From an uncultured bacterium (GTDB lineage: Bacteria; Bacteroidota; Bacteroidia; Bacteroidales; Muribaculaceae): a stretch of 25,932 nt of DNA. Positions 1 through 6,748 of this stretch are shown here, in pieces (position 1 is the first letter of the stretch; each line of letters starts with the position of its first letter). The notes beneath the pieces are model-generated. The model saw only the letters and a list, made by a program, of their open reading frames with translations. It was not told the origin of the DNA and made no database searches. The stretch is from NCBI GenBank assembly GCA_946184715.1, contig CAMHGU010000007.1:1-25932 (forward strand), given 5' to 3'. Made by a program: the position numbers and the translations under genes.

Positions 1-24
1 GCGGCTCGGCAATGCTCAAATAAA

Positions 25-56
25 TTTGGCATTGCGCTCGCCTTGCACTAACTTTG
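25..56 (+). promoter_or_regulatory. Bacteroidetes-type promoter of rlmD
   Basis: TTTG at 25-28, a 20-nt spacer, then TAACTTTG at 49-56 match the -33/-7 consensus of the Bacteroidetes primary sigma factor (TTTG...TAnnTTTG). Transcription should begin a few bases after 56, giving a leader of roughly 20 nt before the ATG at 81. The TTG at 54 that would open a longer reading frame lies inside the -7 box, which argues against its use as a start. Confidence 0.8.
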
Positions 57-80
57 CAAAATAATTCAAACGCGGAAATT

Positions 81-1493
81 ATGGCACGAAAACGGAAGCC
101 GCTGCCCACCCTTCCCTCGGTAGAGATAGAGAGTGTGGCAGCCGAAGGAAAATGTGTGGCCCGAGTGGATGATATGGTGGTGTTTGTACCCTACGCGGCG
201 CCGGGCGATGTGGTTGACATCAAGCTCGACCGCAAGCGCTCGTCGTGGGCCGAAGGTCACATCGAGCGCTTTGAGCGGAGGTCGCCGCTGCGCGCAGAGC
301 CGCGGTGTGAGCACTTCGGGGTGTGCGGTGGCTGCAAATGGCAGCATCTGCCCTACTCCGCGCAGCTTGAAGCCAAGCGGCATCAGGTGGTCGATGCCTT
401 GACACGCATAGCCAAGGTTCAGCTCCCCACGATAGAGCCGGCTCTCGGCTCGGCCTGCATCTACGGCTACCGCAACAAGCTCGAGTTTACGTTCTCCAAT
501 AAGATGTGGCTCACCCAAGAGCAGCTCGACAGCGGCGAGGAGTTCCCCGACCGCAACGCCGCGGGCTTCCACATTCAGGGCGCATTTGACAAGGTGCTCG
601 ACATACGCTGCTGCCACCTGCAGGACGACATCAACAACCGCCTTCGTCTTTTCATCAAGCAGTACGCCCTCAACCGAGGCTATTCCTTCTACGACATCAA
701 GCAGAACCACGGGCTGATGCGCACTATAGTGGTGCGCACGGCCTCCACCGGCGAGAAGATGCTCATCGTGGTATTCGGCAAGGACGACCGCGAGGCTATC
801 GCCGACGTGATGGGAGCCATCGAGCGCGAATTTCCCGAGCTTACATCGTTGCTATATGTAATCAACACCAAGCTCAACGACACCTTTGCCGACCTGCCCG
901 TCGCGACTTTCAGCGGCAAGCCATATATAGAGGAGGAGATGGAAGGGTTGCGTTTCCGCATCGGACCCAAGTCGTTCTATCAGACCAACTCCCTTCAGGC
1001 CTATGAATTGTATAAGGTGGCGCGCCGCTATGCCGAGCTGCAGGGCGATGAATTGGTTTACGACCTCTACACCGGCACCGGCACCATCGCCAACTTCGTG
1101 GCGCGGCAGTGTCGCCACGTGATAGGTATCGAATATGTGCCCGAGGCTATCGCCGACGCCAAGCTCAACGCCGAAGTCAACGGCCTCGACAACACCGAGT
1201 TCTATGCCGGCGATATGAAGGACATTCTCACCGATGCGTTTATCGCCGAGCACGGCCGCCCCGATGTGATGATTATCGACCCGCCCCGCGCGGGGATGCA
1301 CGAAGACGTGGTGAAAGTGATACTCAACGCGGCGCCGGAACGCATCGTGTACGTAAGCTGCAACCCGGCCACCCAAGCACGCGACTTGGCGATGATGGAC
1401 GCGATGTACAGCGTAGAGGCCGTGCAGCCGGTGGATATGTTTCCCCACACACACCACGTGGAGAATGTGGTGAAGCTACGCCGCCGCAGCTGA
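81..1493 (+). CDS. rlmD: 23S rRNA (uracil-5-)-methyltransferase RlmD
   Basis: A 470-aa RumA/TrmA-family enzyme that transfers a methyl group from SAM to C5 of a uridine in 23S rRNA (U1939 in E. coli numbering). Seen: an N-terminal TRAM-like region (about residues 12-65); Fe-S cysteines C76, C82 and C85 in a C-x5-C-x2-C array, with a fourth at C177/C178; the SAM-binding motif DLYTGTGT; the nucleophile motif SCNP with C427; and the catalytic-base glutamate E461 in HHVENVV. The length is normal for the family. The ATG at 81 (MARKRK...) is chosen because the upstream in-frame TTG at 54 overlaps the promoter. The gene is monocistronic and converges on the CYTH gene with only 4 bp between stops and no terminator hairpin. 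Bacteroidetes often carry one multi-purpose RumA-type enzyme, so the target could also be another uridine (RlmCD-like specificity). Family assignment is certain; target specificity is inferred. Confidence 0.93.
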   Translation: MARKRKPLPTLPSVEIESVAAEGKCVARVDDMVVFVPYAAPGDVVDIKLDRKRSSWAEGHIERFERRSPLRAEPRCEHFGVCGGCKWQHLPYSAQLEAKRHQVVDALTRIAKVQLPTIEPALGSACIYGYRNKLEFTFSNKMWLTQEQLDSGEEFPDRNAAGFHIQGAFDKVLDIRCCHLQDDINNRLRLFIKQYALNRGYSFYDIKQNHGLMRTIVVRTASTGEKMLIVVFGKDDREAIADVMGAIEREFPELTSLLYVINTKLNDTFADLPVATFSGKPYIEEEMEGLRFRIGPKSFYQTNSLQAYELYKVARRYAELQGDELVYDLYTGTGTIANFVARQCRHVIGIEYVPEAIADAKLNAEVNGLDNTEFYAGDMKDILTDAFIAEHGRPDVMIIDPPRAGMHEDVVKVILNAAPERIVYVSCNPATQARDLAMMDAMYSVEAVQPVDMFPHTHHVENVVKLRRRS

Positions 1494-1497
1494 GAGG

Positions 1498-1941
1498 TCA
1501 CAGATTGGAATTGTAATAGCGCGGATCGCCGGTGACTTTGCGGCCTGCAAACGGCGGCAAGTCGTACGGTGTGTGCTCATCGGGCAGCTCGATTTCGGCC
1601 ACCACGAGGCCCTCGTCGTCGCCGTGAAACACATCCACCTCCCACGTATGCCCGGCGAATGGCACTATATAGCGCGTCTTGCTCACCACCTTGCCCTCGC
1701 ACAAGCGGGATAAGATTTCAGCGGCATCGGCAACCGGAATCTCATATTCATACTCATCGCGCGCGGCTCCGGCGCTCAACCCTTTAAGCGTGATGAATCC
1801 ACGATTATCGACAATGCGAATCCTCACCGTGCGCTCCGGCGCGCGGCTGATGTAGCCTTGACGTATCGACTTCACGTCTGTAGCCATCGCCTTGAAGTCG
1901 TCGCTCACCACCAAATATTTATCCTCTATCTCCTTTGCCAT
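1498..1941 (-). CDS. CYTH domain protein (triphosphate tunnel metalloenzyme)
   Basis: A 147-aa stand-alone CYTH domain. It opens with the family signature ExExK (EIEDK, residues 4-8), followed by alternating charged beta strands: VRIRIV, FITLKG, YEYEI, WEVDVF and VVAEIELPDE. These are the lysine, arginine and glutamate rows lining a TTM tunnel. No CHAD domain is attached. Short bacterial members of this class that have been studied are mainly tripolyphosphatases needing Mg2+ or Mn2+, while others are class IV adenylate cyclases or thiamine triphosphatases, so the substrate is open; inorganic triphosphate is the best guess. The start is the ATG at 1939-1941. The gene is divergent from the DUF5686 gene, and its likely -7 box (2018-2025) lies on the far side of a palindrome, giving a leader of about 70 nt that overlaps the opposite leader. 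Confidence 0.88.
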   Translation of the reverse strand: MAKEIEDKYLVVSDDFKAMATDVKSIRQGYISRAPERTVRIRIVDNRGFITLKGLSAGAARDEYEYEIPVADAAEILSRLCEGKVVSKTRYIVPFAGHTWEVDVFHGDDEGLVVAEIELPDEHTPYDLPPFAGRKVTGDPRYYNSNL

Positions 1942-1965
1942 AGACTATTGTTGAATAATTATTGC

Positions 1966-1973
1966 TAATTTTG
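1966..1973 (+). promoter_or_regulatory. -7 box of the DUF5686 gene
   Basis: TAATTTTG matches TAnnTTTG exactly. No TTG lies at the expected 19-21 nt upstream; the nearest are at 1948-1950 and 1951-1953, which is too close. The -33 element is therefore weak. It would give a start near 1980 and a leader of about 50 nt before the ATG at 2032. Confidence 0.5.
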
Positions 1974-1994
1974 CAGCCGAAAAAGCCACAACGA

Positions 1995-2009
1995 TGCGGT
2001 GTCACCGCA
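1995..2009. promoter_or_regulatory. 15-nt palindrome between opposed promoters (possible operator)
   Basis: TGCGGTG-T-CACCGCA is a perfect inverted repeat with 7-bp arms around a single central T. It sits between the plus-strand -7 box (1966-1973) and the minus-strand -7 box (2018-2025), so it would lie within both leaders. A one-base spacer is too tight for an RNA hairpin to form with all pairs, so a dimeric DNA-binding protein site is the better reading. This is inference from geometry only. Confidence 0.4.
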
Positions 2010-2017
2010 CAGATAGG

Positions 2018-2048
2018 CAAAGTTACTCAATATGCAGCATATTCGCAA
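2018..2048 (-). promoter_or_regulatory. Promoter of the CYTH gene
   Basis: On the minus strand, TTG (2046-2048), a 20-nt spacer and TAACTTTG (2018-2025) follow the Bacteroidetes consensus. The -33 element lies inside the first codons of the divergent DUF5686 gene, whose ATG is at 2032. Transcription would start near 2011 and run leftward through the palindrome. Confidence 0.6.
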
Positions 2049-4593
2049 CAACGGCCGCTCGGTGCGTCGTCTCCTTCTTATGGTGATGGTGCTGGTAGCA
2101 CTTACGGCCGGAGCTGCGCGCCGCACCGAGATAAAAGGCATAGTGGTGGATTCACTCACCCAGGAGCCACTCCCCTACACCGCCGTGTTTCTCAAAGGCA
2201 CCGAGCACGGCACTATGACCGATGCCAAAGGCGAATTTCACGTAGCCACCAACGCCGAATTTCAAGAAGTGACAGCTGCCTTGATGGGCTACCGCGACAA
2301 GAGCGTGGCGGTGGCGCTGGGAATGTACAACGACGTACGCCTTGAGCTGGTTCCCGTGGGTGTGGCCGTCAAGGAGCTTGTGGTAAGGCCCAAGAAGGAG
2401 AAGTACAGTAAGAAGGACAACCCCGCCGTGGAGCTGATGAAACGGCTGCGGGCACGCCGCCAGCAAGGCGACCCCCGCAATCACCCCTATTACCACGCCA
2501 CCCGCTACGAGAAGATGACCTTCGCCCTCAACGACTTCAACATCACGAAGCACGAAGGGTGGCTGATGCGCAAATTCGGCTTCCTGCAGGAATACGTCGA
2601 TACGTCGGAAATCTCGGGCAAGCCCATCCTCAATATCAGCGTCAAAGAGAAATACTCCGACATCTACTACCGCCGGACGCCTCACAGCGAGAAAGAGGTG
2701 GTGAGCGGTATCCGCCGCCACGGGCTCGACGACGCCGTTGACGAGGAGAGCGTGCAGCGCTTTGCCGATGAGGTGTTTCGCGAAATCGACATCTTCGGTA
2801 ACGACATAACGATACTGCAAAACCGATTTGTGAGTCCGCTATCCAACATCGGCGTTGACTATTACAAATATTACCTGACCGATACTATCCCCATCGACGG
2901 CGAGCCGTGCATAGAGCTAAGCTTCGTGCCGTTCACGCCCGAGTCGTTCGGGTTTACGGGGCGGCTCTACGTGCCGCTTGCCGACACCACCTTATTTATA
3001 AAGCGAGTGGTGCTCTCGGTGCCCCGCGCCAGCAACGTGAATTACCTGGAGAGCCTCTACGTCACCCAGGAATACAGCAAGAGCCCTGACGGCACCCGAC
3101 TGAAGGTGAGCGACGATATGCTGGCCGAGTTCCGCCTCGTGAAAGGCACACAAGGCATCAGCGTGCGCCGCTTCTTGGGCTACAAAAGCTACGACTTCGA
3201 GGCCGCGGCCGACCCCTCGGTATATGACATCGAAGGGCCCCGCACCGAGACCGATGTGGCGCGAATACAGCCCGATGAGTTCTGGAACGACAACCGCGTG
3301 CTCCCCATCAGCGAGCAAGAGAACTCCGTGAGCAAACTGCTCACCCGCCTGCGTCAAACCCCCGTCTTCTATTGGACCGAGAAAGTGGTGCTGGCGCTCG
3401 TGGGCGGATATGTATCCACCGGCAACCCGTCGAAATTCGATTTCGGCCCTATGAACACCACCTTGAGCGGCAACTCGCTCGAGGGCTTCCGAATGCGTAT
3501 AGGCGGCCTTACGCGCGCGGCCCTCAGCCCTCACCTTTTCGCGCGCGGCTACCTCGCCTACGGCTTCCGCGATAAGAAGCTCAAGTACAATGCCGAACTC
3601 GAGTATTCCTTCCTGCCCAAGAAGTCACACTCGCGCGAGTTCCCGATTCACAGCATCAAGGCCTCCTATCTCTACGACGTGGACCAGCTGGGACAGCAAT
3701 ATCAATTCACCAACGCCGACAATATGTTCCTTGCCATCAAGCGGCAAGCCAACGACAAGCTCATCTATCAGCGCGTAGCCCGCGTGGAATACACCTTAGA
3801 GCGCAAAAGCGGCTTCTCGCTCGTGGCCGGCTTCCAGCACGATCGCCACATCGACTCCAAGTTTCTGCACTTCGTGGACGGCTACGGCAACGGCTACGGG
3901 CACTACGACGAGGCGTCGTTCGACATTCAGCTGCGCTACGCCCCCGGTGAGAAGTTTTATCAGACCCGCCGCAATCGCTACCCCATTAACATCGACATGC
4001 CCATCTTCGTGTTGAAACACACCTATGCCCCTAAAGGATTTCTCGGCTCGCGCCACACCATCAACAAGACCGAGCTGAGCGTGCAGAAGCGGTTCTGGTT
4101 CTCGGCTTTTGGCTACACCGACATCATCCTCAAAGGCGGCAAAATATGGAGCGCCGTGTCCTACCCCGACCTCCTGCTGCCCAACGCCAACCTGTCATAT
4201 ACGATACAGCCCGAATCGTTCGCCCTGATGAACGCTATGGAGTTTATGAACGACCAATATCTGCAATGGGACGTCACCTACTGGCTCAATGGCGCTCTCT
4301 TCAATCGCATTCCGCTGATCAAATACTTGAAGCTGCGCGAGGTAATCTCGTTTCGCGGGCTATGGGGCTCACTCTCCGACCGCAACAAGCCCGAGCTCAA
4401 CCCCGACCTTTACCGTTTCCCCGACAATGCCCTATGCCAACCGATGCGCAGCACCCCCTATATGGAGCTTGGCGTGGGCATCGACAACATACTCACCTTC
4501 CTGCGCATCGACTACGTGTGGCGCTTGACCTATCGCGACACCCCCGGTGTGAACCGCGGCGGAGTGCGCGTTCAGCTCCATTTCACGTTCTGA
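2032..4593 (+). CDS. DUF5686 / carboxypeptidase-regulatory-like domain outer-membrane protein
   Basis: An 853-aa exported protein. A basic N-terminus and hydrophobic stretch (about residues 12-29, ending in TAGAA) form a signal peptide. Residues about 33-97 (IKGIVVDS...LPYTAVFLKG...TDAKGEF) form a CarboxypepD_reg-like beta-sandwich of the kind found at the N-terminus of TonB-dependent and related outer-membrane proteins. The rest resembles the DUF5686 family, rich in amphipathic beta strands, and the protein ends in phenylalanine (QLHFTF), the usual last residue of an outer-membrane barrel. No TonB plug domain is evident. Function is not established; the family is widespread in Bacteroidetes and probably acts in the outer membrane. 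The gene has its own -7 box and no partner gene, and a small hairpin lies just after the stop. Family confidence is high, function unknown. Confidence 0.85.
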   Translation: MQHIRNNGRSVRRLLLMVMVLVALTAGAARRTEIKGIVVDSLTQEPLPYTAVFLKGTEHGTMTDAKGEFHVATNAEFQEVTAALMGYRDKSVAVALGMYNDVRLELVPVGVAVKELVVRPKKEKYSKKDNPAVELMKRLRARRQQGDPRNHPYYHATRYEKMTFALNDFNITKHEGWLMRKFGFLQEYVDTSEISGKPILNISVKEKYSDIYYRRTPHSEKEVVSGIRRHGLDDAVDEESVQRFADEVFREIDIFGNDITILQNRFVSPLSNIGVDYYKYYLTDTIPIDGEPCIELSFVPFTPESFGFTGRLYVPLADTTLFIKRVVLSVPRASNVNYLESLYVTQEYSKSPDGTRLKVSDDMLAEFRLVKGTQGISVRRFLGYKSYDFEAAADPSVYDIEGPRTETDVARIQPDEFWNDNRVLPISEQENSVSKLLTRLRQTPVFYWTEKVVLALVGGYVSTGNPSKFDFGPMNTTLSGNSLEGFRMRIGGLTRAALSPHLFARGYLAYGFRDKKLKYNAELEYSFLPKKSHSREFPIHSIKASYLYDVDQLGQQYQFTNADNMFLAIKRQANDKLIYQRVARVEYTLERKSGFSLVAGFQHDRHIDSKFLHFVDGYGNGYGHYDEASFDIQLRYAPGEKFYQTRRNRYPINIDMPIFVLKHTYAPKGFLGSRHTINKTELSVQKRFWFSAFGYTDIILKGGKIWSAVSYPDLLLPNANLSYTIQPESFALMNAMEFMNDQYLQWDVTYWLNGALFNRIPLIKYLKLREVISFRGLWGSLSDRNKPELNPDLYRFPDNALCQPMRSTPYMELGVGIDNILTFLRIDYVWRLTYRDTPGVNRGGVRVQLHFTF

Positions 4594-4598
4594 AACGA

Positions 4599-4616
4599 AG
4601 CCGCTCGACCCTCGGC
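4599..4616 (+). terminator. Weak hairpin after the DUF5686 gene
   Basis: AGCCG (4599-4603) pairs with CGGCT (4612-4616) around a 9-nt loop, starting 5 nt after the stop codon. No immediate T-run follows; T-rich sequence appears only from about 4633. It is possibly a weak terminator. Confidence 0.3.
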
Positions 4617-4619
4617 TGC

Positions 4620-4663
4620 AACGCCGATGCAATTTTGTGAATATTTTTTTCAACACCGATGCA
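4620..4663 (+). repeat. Direct repeat AACRCCGATGCA in the udk leader region
   Basis: AACGCCGATGCA (4620-4631) and AACACCGATGCA (4652-4663) differ at one position and have starts 32 bp apart, roughly three helical turns. They lie upstream of the udk -7 box. A related string, CAACACCGATG, occurs in the clpC leader (18251-18261). This could be chance or a regulator site. Confidence 0.3.
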
Positions 4664-4684
4664 CATATTTCCGCAATATTGTAC

Positions 4685-4692
4685 TATTTTTG
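4685..4692 (+). promoter_or_regulatory. -7 box of the udk-lptB-HAD operon
   Basis: TATTTTTG matches TAnnTTTG, 22 nt before the udk ATG at 4715. There is no clear TTG at the expected -33 distance. A frame open from a GTG at 4637 runs through this box, which argues that translation starts later, at 4715. Confidence 0.5.
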
Positions 4693-4714
4693 TAAAACCT
4701 TTAATGAATACGCT

Positions 4715-5338
4715 ATGATTATCATCGGTGTGGCCGGCGGAACCGGCTCAGGCAAGACTACAGTAGTTCGCAAGATTTATGAGAAGCTTCCCAAAGGGGA
4801 AGTGGGAGCAATATCGCTTGATTCCTACTATAAGGATTCGAGCAATGTGCCCGTAGAAGACCGTCAGAAAATCAACTTCGATGAGCCGGCGGCCTTCGAT
4901 TGGGAACTGCTAATCAAGCACTTGAAGCAGCTGAAGGCCGGCGAGTCGATAGAGATGCCCACCTACTCCTATCTCACCTGCGAGCGCCAGAAGGAGACCG
5001 TGCATATGGATCCGCACGATGTGGTGCTGATCGAAGGCATCTTGGTGCTTGCCGATAAGCGGCTACGCAATATGCTCGACATCAAGGTGTTTGTTGACGC
5101 TGATGGCGACGACCGCCTCATCCGCGTCATCGCGCGCGACTGCATAGAGCGCGGGCGCACCCCCCAGATGGTAATCGACCGCTACGAGCGAGTGCTTAAG
5201 CCCATGCACTTGCAGCACATAGAGCCCACAAAGCGCTTTGCCGACCTTATAGTGCCGCAAGGCGGCCACAACGAAGTGGCTATCGGCCTCCTCACCGACT
5301 ACATCTTCGGGCGCCTGAAGAACAAAATCCAGCGATAA
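4715..5338 (+). CDS. udk: Uridine kinase
   Basis: A 207-aa P-loop kinase that phosphorylates uridine and cytidine to UMP and CMP in pyrimidine salvage. Seen: Walker A GGTGSGKT (residues 8-15), the DSYYKD nucleoside-site motif, a Walker-B-like hydrophobic run ending in EGI, the arginine-rich lid (RLIRVIARDCIERGR) and the C-terminal PQGGHN motif. The length is normal for Udk. The ATG at 4715 puts the P-loop at its usual distance from the N-terminus; the 26 extra residues available from a GTG at 4637 would be coded by the promoter and are rejected. It is first of a three-gene operon with lptB (gap of about 9 to 24 bp depending on the lptB start) and a HAD phosphatase. A second pyrimidine gene, pyrH, lies far downstream and is unlinked in transcription. 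Confidence 0.93.
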   Translation: MIIIGVAGGTGSGKTTVVRKIYEKLPKGEVGAISLDSYYKDSSNVPVEDRQKINFDEPAAFDWELLIKHLKQLKAGESIEMPTYSYLTCERQKETVHMDPHDVVLIEGILVLADKRLRNMLDIKVFVDADGDDRLIRVIARDCIERGRTPQMVIDRYERVLKPMHLQHIEPTKRFADLIVPQGGHNEVAIGLLTDYIFGRLKNKIQR

Positions 5339-5362
5339 CCGAGCGGGATGGAAGAGGGCGCT

Positions 5363-6097
5363 ATGGTGCTTCGCACCGACAATTTGGTGAAGAAATATCA
5401 CCAACGCACGGTGGTAAATCACGTATCGATCAACGTCACCCAAGGCGAAATCGTGGGGTTGTTGGGCCCGAATGGAGCCGGCAAGACCACCACATTCTAT
5501 ATGACCACGGGGCTTATCACCCCCAATGAAGGGCGGATATTTCTCAACGACCTCGACATCACGAAGTACCCGGTGTACAAGCGCGCACAGGCCGGCATAG
5601 GCTATCTAGCGCAAGAGCCTTCGGTATTCCGCAAGATGACCGTGGAGGACAACATTCGCTCCATCCTTGAGATGACCCGCCTCACACCCCAGCAGCAGCG
5701 CGAGCAGCTCGAGGAGCTGATAAGCGAGTTTCACCTCGACAAGGTGCGCAAGAACCTCGGCGACCAGCTCTCCGGCGGCGAGCGACGCCGCACCGAGATA
5801 GCACGCTGCTTGGCCATCAATCCCAAGTTCATAATGCTCGATGAGCCTTTTGCCGGTGTGGATCCCATTGCCGTGGAGGATATACAGTCGATAGTGTTCA
5901 AGCTCAAGAAGCGCAATATCGGCATCCTCATCACCGACCACAACGCGCCCGAGACCCTCAGCATCACCGACCGCGCCTATCTGCTTTTCGAAGGCAAAAT
6001 CCTCTTCCAAGGCACCTCGGAAGAGCTTGCCGCCAACCCGATAGTGCGAGAGAAATACCTGGGGCGCAACTTCGTGTTCCGCCGCAAGCAGTTGTAA
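5363..6097 (+). CDS. lptB: LPS export ABC transporter ATP-binding protein LptB
   Basis: A 244-aa ABC ATPase that powers LPS extraction from the inner membrane as the LptB2FG motor. Seen: Walker A GPNGAGKT (35-42), Q-loop region YLAQEPSVFRKMTVEDN (an LptB hallmark), signature LSGGERRR (136-143), Walker B FIMLDEP (156-162), and the switch histidine in ITDHN. The start at 5363 (MVLRTDNLVKKY) gives the usual family N-terminus and is preceded by the purine-rich GAAGAGGG; an in-frame ATG at 5348 would add five residues and cannot be excluded. It lies between udk and a HAD phosphatase, 3 bp before the latter, so co-transcription is near certain. The permease and bridge genes lptF/G/A/C are not in this window. 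The link to udk is probably positional rather than functional. Confidence 0.95.
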   Translation: MVLRTDNLVKKYHQRTVVNHVSINVTQGEIVGLLGPNGAGKTTTFYMTTGLITPNEGRIFLNDLDITKYPVYKRAQAGIGYLAQEPSVFRKMTVEDNIRSILEMTRLTPQQQREQLEELISEFHLDKVRKNLGDQLSGGERRRTEIARCLAINPKFIMLDEPFAGVDPIAVEDIQSIVFKLKKRNIGILITDHNAPETLSITDRAYLLFEGKILFQGTSEELAANPIVREKYLGRNFVFRRKQL

Positions 6098-6100
6098 GAG

Positions 6101-6748
6101 ATGGCCGCCACAGCCCTACCCGCATTACTTTTCGACCTCGATGGTGTGCTTATCGACACCGAAGGCACCTACACCCGCATCTGGGCCGAAATCGACCGAT
6201 CGTATCCCACCGGCTACGCCGACTTCACCGAGCGCATCAAAGGCACCAACCTCCATAGCATCCTGACCAACTATTTTCCCGACGCCACAAAGCGCGAAGG
6301 CGCGCTGGCAATGCTCAACCGCTACGAGGCCGCTATGACCTACACCCCCTTTGCCGGAGCGCGAGAGCTGGTGGAGGATGCCCGGGCGCGCGGCATAAAA
6401 TGCGCCGTAGTAACCAGCAGCGACAAGCTCAAGATGGAAAAGCTCTACGCGCAACAACCCTGGGTGCGCGACCTCTTCGACATCACCATCACCGGTGATA
6501 TGGTTGCCCACTCGAAGCCCCACCCTGAATGTTTCATCACGGCAGCCCGCCTGCTCGGCCGCGAGCCCGAAGAGTGTATCGTGGTGGAAGACTCATTGCT
6601 CGGCATCGAAGCCGGCCTCCGCTCAGGTGCAAAGGTAATCGCCCTCGCAACCACCGTGGAGCGCACCGCTATTACCGACAAGGTTTCACTAATCCTCGAC
6701 CGTATCTCGCAAATCGACCTCGACAGGCTCCTCACTTCGGAAGAGTGA
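6101..6748 (+). CDS. HAD superfamily (subfamily IA) phosphatase, beta-phosphoglucomutase-like
   Basis: A 215-aa HAD hydrolase. Motif I is DLDG (D12 nucleophile, D14 acid/base; residues 12-15), motif II is VVTSSD (T105/S106), the motif III lysine is K139 in SKPHPE, and motif IV is VVEDS (E163-D164). A helical cap is inserted after motif I (about residues 20-85), as in PGMB/YcjU-like and phosphoglycolate-phosphatase-like members. It probably dephosphorylates or isomerises a small sugar phosphate; the substrate cannot be read from the sequence. The start ATG is 3 bp after lptB, so it is third in the operon. Its last 17 bp overlap the end of recQ on the other strand (6732-6748), with no room for a separate terminator. 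Confidence 0.85.
   Translation: MAATALPALLFDLDGVLIDTEGTYTRIWAEIDRSYPTGYADFTERIKGTNLHSILTNYFPDATKREGALAMLNRYEAAMTYTPFAGARELVEDARARGIKCAVVTSSDKLKMEKLYAQQPWVRDLFDITITGDMVAHSKPHPECFITAARLLGREPEECIVVEDSLLGIEAGLRSGAKVIALATTVERTAITDKVSLILDRISQIDLDRLLTSEE

Noticed and set aside
54..80. A nine-residue N-terminal extension of RlmD from a TTG codon
   Set aside because: The TTG is part of the -7 promoter box, so it would not be in the mRNA.
4637..4714. A 26-residue N-terminal extension of uridine kinase from a GTG codon
   Set aside because: The segment covers the -7 box and gives a non-family leader before the P-loop. The ATG at 4715 gives the normal start.
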